From NCBI GenBank assembly GCA_903881535.1, contig CAIRTT010000316.1, forward strand, positions 1-11,795: 11,795 nucleotides of DNA, read 5' to 3'. This document shows positions 5,361-11,795 of this stretch, piece after piece; the first letter of the stretch is position 1; each line of letters opens with the position of its first letter. The notes below the pieces were generated by a model. The model was not told the DNA's origin. It did not search any database and was given only the letters and a program-made list of their open reading frames with translations. The stretch is from an uncultured Armatimonadota bacterium (GTDB taxonomy: Bacteria > Armatimonadota > Armatimonadia > Armatimonadales > Armatimonadaceae). A program made the translations under genes and the position numbers.

Positions 5361-6902
5361 TCATCCAAACAACCTCCGGTCCATAGACCGATATTGGACA
5401 GCCTCCGCGATATGGCTTTCTGAAATGGACTCCTCTGATGCCAAATCGGCAATCGTCCTCGCAACTTTCAGGATTCGGTCATGGGCCCTAGCACTTAAGT
5501 TGAGCCGCTGCACCGCGTTCCCGAGGAGCTCCTTGCAGGCAGGCGTCAATGGGCAAGCGCTCCCCATCTCCTTCGGCATCAGAAGGGAATTCGCCCTCGG
5601 CTCCCAACCAAACGAAATACATCTCGCGTGCTGGCGGTTTCGCGCAGCCACAACACGTTCTCTGATATCGGCACTACTTTCGCCAGGAATGGACTTCATA
5701 AGGTCTGTGTGTGGAATGCGGGGGACCTCCATATGAATATCGATGCGATCAAGGAGAGGCCCGGATAGTCTTCGGAGGTAGGACTCCACCGTTGATCGTG
5801 TACAAGTACAGGGACGTAACCTATCCCCGTAATACCCACATGGGCATGGATTCATCGCTGCGATCAATGAACACCGTGCAGGATAGGTCAGTGTCGCAGC
5901 CGCACGCGCAATCGTCACCTGGCCATCCTCTAGTGGCTGGCGCATTACTTCAAGCACATCCCTGTGAAACTCCGGCAGCTCATCGAGAAAGAGCACACCA
6001 CGATGCGCAAGACTAACCTCGCCAGGTCGCGGAATGCTTCCTCCACCCGTAAGGCCTGCATGTGAAACCGTGTGGTGCGGAGATCGAAATGGCCGATGAA
6101 CCATCAGGCGTGTTCCGCCCGCAGTGATACTCGAAATGCTGTGGATACGGGTTACATCGAGGGCCTCCTCCACACTCATCGGAGGCAAAATCCCAGGCAT
6201 CCTACGCGCGAGCATCGTCTTCCCACTACCCGGCGGACCCACCATCAAGAGGTTATGTCCGCCCGCCGCAGCAATTTCCAGGGCACGCTTTGCCGCGAGA
6301 TTCCCTTTTACATCCGCATAGTCCACATGTAACAAAAGAGCACGACTGAGCAGCTCTTCAGGGTCGGGACGAGGCGGGATTACATAAGGATCCCCGCGAA
6401 TCACCTGTACAGCATCCAGCAGAGTCTTTACCGGAATGACTTTGATGCCATCCACCAATGCAGCCTCGGCATAGTTTTCCCAAGGCACAATGAGGGTCAG
6501 GTTATCGCGTTTGCGGACCGCCATCGCAACGGAGAGTGACCCCGGTACCGCCCGAACACTGCCATCCAGACCAAGCTCGCCAATGAGAAGGCATCCCGTT
6601 AGGCCGCTGATAGGTACCTGCTCCGTGGCGGCGAGGACTGCCATGGCGATAGGGAGATCAAATGCGGGACCCGCCTTACGAACATCCGCTGGGGCCAAGT
6701 TTACAACCGTCGCCCGATCGGATGGAAACCGGAGGTTGGAATTTCTGATCGCAGCTCGGACACGCTCGCGGCTTTCCTGCACGGCCGCATCGGGTAGCCC
6801 GACGATGGTAAAGACAGGCATTCCTGTCGCAACATTAATTTCTACTTTAATGGGTAGGGCATCGATCCCAAACAACGTCGCACTCTCAACAACAGCCAGC
6901 AT
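5361..6902 (-). CDS. comM: ComM/YifB-type Mg-chelatase-like AAA+ ATPase
   Basis: ComM is a hexameric AAA+ helicase that promotes branch migration during integration of incoming DNA in natural transformation; YifB-type homologues are also widespread in species not known to be competent. The 513-aa product has the usual length and layout: an N-terminal ChlI-type domain (residues 1-170, FGIDALPIKVEINVATGMP and IVGLPDAAVQESRERVRAA), Walker A GPPGSGKT at 222-229, Walker B LFLDELPEF from 304, the cysteine-rich loop NPCPCGYYGD...CTC at 351-367, and the GPLLDRIDIH arginine-finger region near 381-390. ATG 6902 (MLAVVESATLFG) is chosen because GGAGGT (6911-6916) is 8 nt upstream; ATG 6908 is only 2 nt away and ATG 6944 lies above the ribosome site. 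Its 3' end is repeated twice downstream. The gene is divergent from larE. Confidence 0.94.
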   Translation of the reverse strand: MLAVVESATLFGIDALPIKVEINVATGMPVFTIVGLPDAAVQESRERVRAAIRNSNLRFPSDRATVVNLAPADVRKAGPAFDLPIAMAVLAATEQVPISGLTGCLLIGELGLDGSVRAVPGSLSVAMAVRKRDNLTLIVPWENYAEAALVDGIKVIPVKTLLDAVQVIRGDPYVIPPRPDPEELLSRALLLHVDYADVKGNLAAKRALEIAAAGGHNLLMVGPPGSGKTMLARRMPGILPPMSVEEALDVTRIHSISSITAGGTRLMVHRPFRSPHHTVSHAGLTGGGSIPRPGEVSLAHRGVLFLDELPEFHRDVLEVMRQPLEDGQVTIARAAATLTYPARCSLIAAMNPCPCGYYGDRLRPCTCTRSTVESYLRRLSGPLLDRIDIHMEVPRIPHTDLMKSIPGESSADIRERVVAARNRQHARCISFGWEPRANSLLMPKEMGSACPLTPACKELLGNAVQRLNLSARAHDRILKVARTIADLASEESISESHIAEAVQYRSMDRRLFG

Positions 6903-6908
6903 TTTCAT

Positions 6909-7151
6909 CCACCTCCGGTAAGCTTGTGGGGCTGCATTTCCCACCCCGGCCCCGGCTGGCGAATGTGCTCCCTATACCTTTCGTAAAAAATGGACCGCGG
7001 ATGACACAAAATGTGAAAATAGTCAGGATTTTTTGCAAACAGCGGTCAATGTCCCGCGGTGGGAACATCGGAAATCTAAAGGCTCATGACATCAATCCGA
7101 TTGGAGCAATAATCCCAGCCACGCACCCGGATGCGGTAATCTAACGGCATC
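6909..7151. other. Divergent comM-larE intergenic region
   Basis: These 243 bp hold the comM ribosome site (GGAGGT, minus strand, 6911-6916), an AT-rich stretch at 6980-7040, and the larE promoter candidates. Two CCGCGG sites (about 6995 and 7055) lie in it, the second in an imperfect inverted repeat TGTCCC...GGGAACA. I see no gene, RNA or clear operator. A weak alternative promoter for larE is ATGACA (7086-7091), 16 bp, AATAAT (7108-7113). Confidence 0.5.
7137..7142 (+). promoter_or_regulatory. Candidate -10 box of larE (leaderless arrangement)
   Basis: TAATCT preceded by GCGG lies 9 nt before the GTG start of larE, which lacks a Shine-Dalgarno. The geometry matches that at pyrE. No -35 hexamer is recognisable. 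Confidence 0.3.
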
Positions 7152-8015
7152 GTGACCACACCTCTGACCCTTGCCGACTGGCGTGTAAATGAAGCCACGG
7201 CGATCGAACGCGAACAGCTCCTCCGACAGGAAATCCGTACCCTCGGCGGCCTTGTAACCGGATATTCCGGTGGCGTTGATTCAACATATCTTTGTGTCAT
7301 CGCACATCAGGAGCTCGGCGACCGCGCACGCGCTGCAATCGCCGTTTCGCCAAGCCTCCCGCATCGCGAGTGGACGGATGCGGTCCGGATGGCAGCGCAG
7401 CACGGCTTTCCCGTTGATGTCCTTGACACCGAAGAGCACCTCCGCGCAGGCTATATCGAGAACTCTGGTAACCGCTGTTACCACTGCAAAGATGAGCTCT
7501 TTATCCATCTCCGCCGCTTCGCAGAGTCACAAAGTATTCCTTATATTGCCTTCGGCGCCATCATGGATGACATTGGCGACCACCGCCCGGGTGCCGTTGC
7601 CGCACGCGAACACGGCGCCCTCGCACCTCTCCAAAATGCAGGCCTGAACAAACGGGAAATTCGCTTTTTGTCGCGTAAATTGGGCATCGATGCCTGGTCA
7701 AAACCGGCGATGGCCTGTCTTGCATCCCGTGTCCAATACGGAATCCCCGTCACCCCCGAGCTGCTTTCGCGCATCGAGGAAGCCGAAAACATCATCAAAG
7801 ACCTTGGCTACGCCGATGTCCGCGTGCGCCACCATGGGGCCATCGCGCGCATCGAACTTGGCGCAAATGAGCTTCCAACCTTTTTCACAAATGGGCATCA
7901 CGCGCACTGTGGAACTGCAATCAAGGCGCTTGGTTGGGACTTTGTTACCATCGATGTCCTTGGTTACAAAACTGGCTCGATGAACGCATTGCTTGCGCGT
8001 GACGAGGAGGCATAA
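7152..8015 (+). CDS. larE: ATP-dependent sulfur transferase LarE (NPN cofactor synthesis)
   Basis: LarE adenylylates the carboxylated pyridinium product of LarB and inserts sulfur, yielding the bis-thiocarboxylate (P2TMN) that later binds nickel. The 287-aa product has the PP-loop ATP-pyrophosphatase motif GYSGGVDSTYL (residues 37-47) and the family segments IAFGAIMDDIGDHRPG and SKPAMACLASRVQYG. Three cysteines stand at the expected sites: Cys109 and Cys112 in NRCYHCKDE and Cys189 in ACLASR. L. plantarum LarE uses a single sacrificial Cys (Cys176), whereas three-Cys LarE proteins bind a [4Fe-4S] cluster that carries the donated sulfur, so this one is inferred to be the catalytic cluster type. 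The start is a GTG with no Shine-Dalgarno. The stop is one base from the larB start, and the two genes are surely cotranscribed. Confidence 0.94.
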   Translation: MTTPLTLADWRVNEATAIEREQLLRQEIRTLGGLVTGYSGGVDSTYLCVIAHQELGDRARAAIAVSPSLPHREWTDAVRMAAQHGFPVDVLDTEEHLRAGYIENSGNRCYHCKDELFIHLRRFAESQSIPYIAFGAIMDDIGDHRPGAVAAREHGALAPLQNAGLNKREIRFLSRKLGIDAWSKPAMACLASRVQYGIPVTPELLSRIEEAENIIKDLGYADVRVRHHGAIARIELGANELPTFFTNGHHAHCGTAIKALGWDFVTIDVLGYKTGSMNALLARDEEA

Positions 8016-8016
8016 A

Positions 8017-8787
8017 ATGGATGCTCAAGACCTGCGTACGTTGCTCGATGCTGTTTCAAATGGCTCGATCGATGTCACAACTGCACTGACGCAGCTATCA
8101 ACTCTGCCCTATGCAACCGAGTCGCTCAGTTATGCAACCCTCGACACCGGACGTAAAGCCCGCACCGGGTTTGCGGAAGTCGTCTACGGTGCGGGTAAAA
8201 CCCCAGCCCAGTGCATCGGGATCGCAGAAACACTCCTCGCACATCAGTCACGGGTGCTCTTCACCCGCCTAAGTGATGCATCTTCGGCAGCCCTAATCGA
8301 TGCCTTTCCCGTGCATCGCAGCTGGACGGATGGACGTACACTCCTCATCGGCGAAACCCCAGAGACAGCCTTTCCGGGCAAGGTCTTGGTCGTAACGGCT
8401 GGGACGAGTGACCTGCCTGTGGCTGATGAATGCGTCGCGACATTGCTCGCGCATGGCGCGGATGTCGGCCTCATCACTGATGTCGGCGTTGCGGGCATCC
8501 ACCGTATTCTGGCCAAAACCGATGAGCTCCGCGCAGCAAGCGTGATAGTTGTGGTGGCCGGGATGGACGGTGCGCTTCCAAGTGTGGTCGGCGGTCTCGT
8601 GGGATGCCCAGTCATCGCTGTTCCGACATCTGTCGGTTACGGAGCCGCCCTCGGGGGGATTGCACCGCTGCTCACAATGCTAAATGCCTGCGCAAGTGGC
8701 ATCTCGGTGGTCAATATCGACAATGGCTTTGGCGGGGCGATGGCGGCGCTGCGGATACTCCGCGGCCCAGACGTCCAGGGCGAATAG
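8017..8787 (+). CDS. larB: LarB, nicotinate adenine dinucleotide carboxylase/hydrolase
   Basis: LarB carboxylates C5 of the pyridinium ring of nicotinic acid adenine dinucleotide and hydrolyses the phosphoanhydride, giving P2CMN and AMP, the first step toward the nickel-pincer cofactor. The 256-aa product has an N-terminal helical part (1-60) and a C-terminal PurE-like domain with VLVVTAGTSDLPVADE, HGADVGLITDVGVAGIHR, GMDGALPSVVGGLVGCPVIAVPTSVGYGA and LNACASGISVVNIDNGFGG. Cys225 in LNACASG probably corresponds to the reactive Cys221 of the L. plantarum enzyme. ATG 8017 is chosen because GAGGAGG (8004-8010) lies 6 nt upstream, within the last codons of larE. larC follows after 33 bp with its own ribosome site. 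Confidence 0.94.
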   Translation: MDAQDLRTLLDAVSNGSIDVTTALTQLSTLPYATESLSYATLDTGRKARTGFAEVVYGAGKTPAQCIGIAETLLAHQSRVLFTRLSDASSAALIDAFPVHRSWTDGRTLLIGETPETAFPGKVLVVTAGTSDLPVADECVATLLAHGADVGLITDVGVAGIHRILAKTDELRAASVIVVVAGMDGALPSVVGGLVGCPVIAVPTSVGYGAALGGIAPLLTMLNACASGISVVNIDNGFGGAMAALRILRGPDVQGE

Positions 8788-8820
8788 CGCAGCTGCGCAC
8801 GTAGATCAGGAGCTTGGAAC

Positions 8821-10032
8821 ATGCGGATCGTTTATTTGGATTGTTTCAGTGGGATTTCCGGGGACATGACCCTCGGGGCGCTTCTCGGTCTCGGCGCCGA
8901 TGAACAGGAATTCCGACGCCAGCTCGCATTGCTTGGCGTGGGCGGCTACGAGCTGACGATTGCCCGGCGCAAGGTCGAAGGCCTGATGTCCGTGGATGTC
9001 GATGTTCTCCTCACAGAAGTCGACACGGGGCACGGGCGCCACCTCTCGGACATCCATGAAATTTACGCTGCTAGCAGCCTCCCAGCACGGGTCATCGAGC
9101 GCGCAACTGCGATTTTTGAAAACCTCGCAGAGGCGGAAGCCAAAGTCCACGGCACGACAAAAGAAGAGATTCACTTCCACGAGGTTGGCGCTGTCGATGC
9201 CATTGTTGACATCACCGGCACATGTATTCTGCTTGAAATGCTAAATGTGGATGCCGTTTACTCCTCGCCTCTGCCGTATTCGCGTGGATTTGTTGACTGT
9301 CAGCATGGTCGGATGCCGCTTCCAGCGCCTGCAACGCTTGAGCTGATGGCGGGAATCGTGACGTATCCGGTGGATGTCCGTGGCGAGCTCGTGACGCCTA
9401 CAGGCTGCGCCATCGTCGCGACGCTTGCGGGCCCAGCGAACATCGGCAATGCGCCGGCGATGACACCTCTCGCCACAGGCTGGGGCGCGGGCAAGAAAAA
9501 CTTTGGCACCGAATATCCAAACTTACTGCGCGCAGTATTGGCTGAAATCCCACATGCAAGCCTAAAAACTGGTGCAAATGGGGCATCCCATAATGTAGTC
9601 GTCATCGAAACCAATGTCGATGACATTTCCGCAGAGATTCTCGGCCATGCACAGGAGGCGCTGCTTGGCGCAGGTGCCCTGGATGTAACCATGCACGCGG
9701 TGCAGATGAAGAAGAACCGTCCGGGGACGGCAATCACGGTTTTGTCGGAGCCATCCCGGGAAGCAGACATCTTGAAAGTCCTCTTCCGCGAGACGGGAAC
9801 ACTCGGTGTCCGCCGCCGCGTGTCCGAGCGCGTGACGCTCGAGCGAAGCTTTGCGTATGTGCAGACGCCATTTGGGATGCTTTCCATCAAGCAGGGTTTT
9901 CTGGATGGCGAGTTAGTCCAAGCGGCGCCCGAATTTGAAGAGTGCCGCTCCGCAGCCTTGGCGGCTGGGGTGGCTGTCCGGGATGTTTACCAAGCGGGGA
10001 TGGCGGCTTGGGATGCTGTGACCGGGCGGTAA
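8821..10032 (+). CDS. larC: LarC, CTP-dependent nickel insertase
   Basis: LarC inserts Ni into P2TMN using CTP hydrolysis to finish the nickel-pincer nucleotide cofactor. The 403-aa product covers the whole protein in one frame: LDCFSGISGDMTLGALLGLG at the N-terminus, HFHEVGAVDAIVDI (118-131), TPTGCAIVATL, and the C-terminal domain VIETNVDDISAEILG, MHAVQMKKNRPGTAITVL and FRETGTLGVRRR. In L. plantarum the protein is split by a programmed frameshift into LarC1 and LarC2; nothing like that is needed here. ATG 8821 has AGGAG (8808-8812) 8 nt upstream. It is the last gene of the lar operon and ends just before a strong terminator. The racemase LarA or a LarA homologue that would use the cofactor is not in the window. 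Confidence 0.94.
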   Translation: MRIVYLDCFSGISGDMTLGALLGLGADEQEFRRQLALLGVGGYELTIARRKVEGLMSVDVDVLLTEVDTGHGRHLSDIHEIYAASSLPARVIERATAIFENLAEAEAKVHGTTKEEIHFHEVGAVDAIVDITGTCILLEMLNVDAVYSSPLPYSRGFVDCQHGRMPLPAPATLELMAGIVTYPVDVRGELVTPTGCAIVATLAGPANIGNAPAMTPLATGWGAGKKNFGTEYPNLLRAVLAEIPHASLKTGANGASHNVVVIETNVDDISAEILGHAQEALLGAGALDVTMHAVQMKKNRPGTAITVLSEPSREADILKVLFRETGTLGVRRRVSERVTLERSFAYVQTPFGMLSIKQGFLDGELVQAAPEFEECRSAALAAGVAVRDVYQAGMAAWDAVTGR

Positions 10033-10049
10033 AGTTACACACAGAAACC

Positions 10050-10092
10050 AAAAACCACCCGGGGCCAATGTAGCCGCCGGGTGGTTTTTTCG
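10050..10092. terminator. Bidirectional terminator between larC and the Gfo/Idh gene
   Basis: A perfect 13-bp stem (10050-10062 with 10077-10089) encloses a 14-nt loop with a small inner GGC/GCC stem, followed by a T-tract on the plus strand and an A-tract before it. It serves larC (+) and the convergent oxidoreductase gene (-). Confidence 0.9.
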
Positions 10093-10107
10093 TCTGTTAG
10101 ACCCGCC

Positions 10108-11340
10108 TTACTTGTAGATTGGCAGGGTGTATGGCTTACGGTACTCGCGGAAGTACGATGTCGTATTCTTCCCAGCTTTTCCAATAAGGTCCATTTTGCT
10201 GCGGTCAAAGCGAATCGTTTCGCCGCTCAAATAGGCGATGTTCGCGAGGTGACAGACCATGGTGGTCTTTGCCATCGATGCGAGGCTTGAGCGGGTCTGC
10301 TGGCGGGTGCGGACACCATCCAGCCAGTTTTGCCAGTGGTCATTGACCGCGGGTGATTCTTCTTTGTCCATCGGCTCGCCACTTGCTTCATGGACACTCC
10401 ATCCACCACGCCAACAGCGCACACAGCGGCCATCAGCGCCGACCCATTCCACGCCGCAGTCCGGACGGTTCGCGTAGTCACGGCCCGTCGACCAGGTCAT
10501 GACGACATCCGGGTTCTCAAACTTGAAGATGGCCTCGACGGTATCAGGAGCCGTCCGGTCATCCGTTGGGTACGCGAGCTTGCCACCATATGCGCTCACC
10601 GTTGTCGGCATCACGAGGTCTTCATTGTTCGGGCTGAGTCCGAGGAGGGCGATGTCGAGCATGTGCACGCCCCAGTCGCCCGTCATTCCCGTTCCGGTGT
10701 TCAAAAACCAGCGCCAGTTGCCGTGGACATGGTTTGACTTGTAAGGCACCATTTTCGCAGGGCCGATCCACATGTCGTAATCAAGCGATGCTGGCACGGC
10801 GGATGGTCGGTCATTGCCAACCTTGGAGCCATCCGTGCGCCACGCACGCGCGATTACAATCTTGCTGCCCAGCTTACCTGCACGGACAAAAGAAATGGCA
10901 TCGGTGAACTCTTTGCCACTACGCTGCCAAGTTCCGACCTGCACGATTTTCTTGTGGTACGCAACGGCATTTGCCATCGAGCGTGCTTCCACAAAGTTGT
11001 GGGAGATTGGCTTCTCGCAATACGAGTCCTTGCCTGCTTCGACGGTGTGGATGAGGTTGAGGGCGTGCCAGTGGTCAGGTGTTCCAACGATAATGGCATC
11101 GATGTCCTTGCGCTCAAGCATTTTCCGATAGTCTTTGAAGAGCTCTGGCTTACGGCCATACTTCTTCTCAACGGCATTGATATCGCCACCCATACGGCTT
11201 GTGTCAACATCGCAGAGAGCAGCAACTTCGACGCCCTGCTTGCTCATTAAGTTGCGCATGTTGGAGGCACCCATGCCTCCGCAGCCGATCAGACCCAACA
11301 CAATCCGGTTGTTGGCACCCTGTACGCGGTTGAAGTTCAT
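10108..11340 (-). CDS. Gfo/Idh/MocA family NAD(P)-dependent oxidoreductase
   Basis: This 410-aa enzyme of the Gfo/Idh/MocA family probably oxidises or reduces a sugar, inositol or related polyol; the substrate cannot be told. The N-terminal Rossmann fold has IVLGLIGCGGMG (13-24). DAIIVGTPDHWHALNLI is followed by the family motif EKP (109-111, in CEKPISHN), and GTGMTGDWGVHMLDI contains the likely catalytic His226. The C-terminal domain includes AYLSGETIRFDR. Many relatives of this subtype carry a Tat signal before the Rossmann fold. Here only 12 residues precede it, and the frame above the ATG up to the first stop has no start codon or twin arginine, so the protein should be cytosolic. A GGTGA 10 nt upstream is a weak ribosome site. 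The gene stands alone, flanked by a terminator and the right-end repeat. Confidence 0.93.
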   Translation of the reverse strand: MNFNRVQGANNRIVLGLIGCGGMGASNMRNLMSKQGVEVAALCDVDTSRMGGDINAVEKKYGRKPELFKDYRKMLERKDIDAIIVGTPDHWHALNLIHTVEAGKDSYCEKPISHNFVEARSMANAVAYHKKIVQVGTWQRSGKEFTDAISFVRAGKLGSKIVIARAWRTDGSKVGNDRPSAVPASLDYDMWIGPAKMVPYKSNHVHGNWRWFLNTGTGMTGDWGVHMLDIALLGLSPNNEDLVMPTTVSAYGGKLAYPTDDRTAPDTVEAIFKFENPDVVMTWSTGRDYANRPDCGVEWVGADGRCVRCWRGGWSVHEASGEPMDKEESPAVNDHWQNWLDGVRTRQQTRSSLASMAKTTMVCHLANIAYLSGETIRFDRSKMDLIGKAGKNTTSYFREYRKPYTLPIYK

Positions 11341-11440
11341 GGATGAACGTTCACCGGTACGGGGTGCGCTTCCTGCATGTTGGCCCGTCGGTCTCAGTTA
11401 TTGACAAGGGATATTGCCGATGACCAGTAACGATTGAGTG
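11341..11440. other. Upstream region of the Gfo/Idh gene
   Basis: These 100 bp should carry the oxidoreductase promoter. The minus strand has TTGTCA (about 11396-11401), but no convincing -10 box at the usual distance. The part next to the repeat shows faint similarity to the start of the next 180-bp unit after one gap, too weak to call a third copy. Confidence 0.4.
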
Positions 11441-11615
11441 TTAGAGTTTTTCGACTAGAAACTTCAATCGCAGCTCACGGTTATGTTTTGACAAGTCAGG
11501 ATCACCGATTCCGTGGCGACTGGTCGGGCTTGGATAAAGCATCATGTCGAACTTTTTGCCAGTTCTGAACGTGGACCGGTAAACAGACAAGCATCTACCG
11601 GTGCCATTATTGTTC
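11441..11615 (-). pseudogene. Displaced 3' end of the right-edge gene, copy 1
   Basis: This 175-nt segment matches the neighbouring copy with 8 differences and encodes the same C-terminal protein segment, ending in VEKL and TAA. Six differences are synonymous; the others change Asp to Tyr (MMLYPSP) and Tyr to Phe near the end. It is in frame with copy 2 and separated from it by that copy's stop codon, so readthrough would append it. It has no evident start codon or ribosome site of its own. Confidence 0.8.
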
Positions 11616-11620
11616 GAGTT

Positions 11621-11795
11621 TTAGAGCTTTTCTACAAGATACTTCAAACGCAGCTCACGGTTGTGTTTTGACAAATCAGGATCACCGATTCCGTGGCGAC
11701 TGGTCGGGCTTGGATCAAGCATCATGTCGAACTTTTTGCCAGTTCTGAACGTGGACCGGTAAACAGACAAGCATCTACCGGTGCCATTATTGTTC
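11621..11795 (-). CDS. C-terminal end of an unidentified protein (partial)
   Basis: The frame is open to the right edge and ends at TAA (11621-11623). It encodes 57 residues including GTGRCLSVYRSTFRTGKKFD, MMLDPSPTSRHGIGDPDLSK and HNRELRLKYLVEKL. I do not recognise the family. It is basic, with many Arg and Lys, and looks like a soluble globular C-terminus. The mostly synonymous differences from the downstream copy support that the frame is truly coding. The start, length and function lie outside the window. Confidence 0.65.
   Translation of the reverse strand, partial: NNNGTGRCLSVYRSTFRTGKKFDMMLDPSPTSRHGIGDPDLSKHNRELRLKYLVEKL

Larger units (their letters stand above)
5130..5438. repeat. Tandem array of three comM 3' ends, period 115-116 bp
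   Basis: Three 78-nt cores start at 5130, 5246 and 5361, so the periods are 116 and 115 bp. The third is the genuine comM 3' end. Each core is followed (minus sense) by a linker of 37-38 nt; the linkers after the comM stop and after the copy B stop share about 16 nt (GCTTTGAGC, A or T, AGGTTC) and then diverge. The first 20 plus-strand bases after each stop position, beginning CCAAACAACC, are identical in all three. Confidence 0.92.
11441..11795. repeat. Tandem duplication, exact 180-bp period
   Basis: Positions 11441-11615 and 11621-11795 match at 167 of 175 bases. The 5-nt junction is GAGTT. Six of the eight differences fall in the 54 bases nearest the stop codons, while the coding-upstream part is almost identical, a gradient consistent with recombination or conversion. 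The second copy is cut by the window end exactly at the unit border. Confidence 0.95.

Noticed and set aside
5069..5423. Two plus-strand open frames of about 105-113 codons across the comM array
   Set aside because: Their repeated peptides are only the antisense reading of the comM 3'-end copies, and silent changes on the minus strand show which strand codes.
5130..5438. CRISPR-like look of three repeats with 37-38-nt spacers
   Set aside because: The repeats are 78 nt, only about 87-94% alike, encode the ComM C-terminus, include the real gene end, and the linkers share sequence. No cas gene is present.
5361..6902. comM disrupted by an insertion, as with AbaR islands in Acinetobacter
   Set aside because: The gene is intact from start to stop with all ATPase motifs, and no transposase or integrase is present.
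7050..7075. Imperfect palindrome TGTCCC...GGGAACA as an operator for comM or larE
   Set aside because: The arms match poorly beyond four bases and no regulator gene is nearby, so it is listed only as part of the intergenic region.
8821..10032. Programmed frameshift in larC as in Lactobacillus
   Set aside because: One uninterrupted 403-codon frame holds both the LarC1 and LarC2 parts.
11341..11440. A third, decayed 180-bp unit before the Gfo/Idh gene
   Set aside because: Alignment gives roughly half identity with a gap over about 45 bases, not clearly above chance.

Overview
The window looks like a chromosomal fragment of a free-living bacterium with moderately high GC and no plasmid or phage genes. 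A two-subunit Fe-S fumarase, a ComM ATPase, a LarE-LarB-LarC cofactor operon, a Gfo/Idh oxidoreductase of the CEKPISHN type and a secreted Gly-rich protein ending in a 'YVYVLRGDTLFQYSAEGL' motif together resemble Armatimonadota or Planctomycetes-like lineages. That placement is an impression from protein style, not a phylogeny. Both ends cut through genes, and the right end stops at the border of a tandem repeat, so the window may be a whole contig.

Layout. 3-1034 (+) is the C-terminal part of a ctp-type S41 protease, converging through a perfect hairpin terminator on pyrE (1083-1661, -). Divergent from pyrE is a (+) cluster: fumarase alpha (1741-2679), a SanA-like membrane protein (2642/2663-3349) and fumarase beta (3349-3936), with overlapping reading frames. 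A VOC/PhnB-like gene (-) converges on it, the two stop codons overlapping. A secreted Gly-rich protein (4432-4917, -) follows. Between 5040 and 5360 lie two extra copies of the 3' end of comM, then comM itself (5361-6902, -). The divergent larE-larB-larC operon (7152-10032, +) makes the nickel-pincer (NPN) cofactor; no larA-type racemase is visible. A terminator separates it from a Gfo/Idh oxidoreductase (10108-11340, -). The right end holds two tandem 180-bp copies of the 3' end of an unidentified (-) gene that runs off the window.

The most notable signal is the displaced gene 3' ends. At comM the neighbouring extra copy differs from the gene at ten positions in 78 nt, all synonymous, and keeps the stop codon. 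At the right end two copies differ at 8 of 175 nt, 6 of them synonymous. This is not expected of neutral tandem-duplication debris. It suggests that a gene's 3' end was replaced by a diverged but functional homologous one, with the old end left downstream, as integrative elements targeting gene 3' ends are known to do. Here no element remains between the copies. Next to the comM array two complementary segment pairs are arranged as an H-type pseudoknot.
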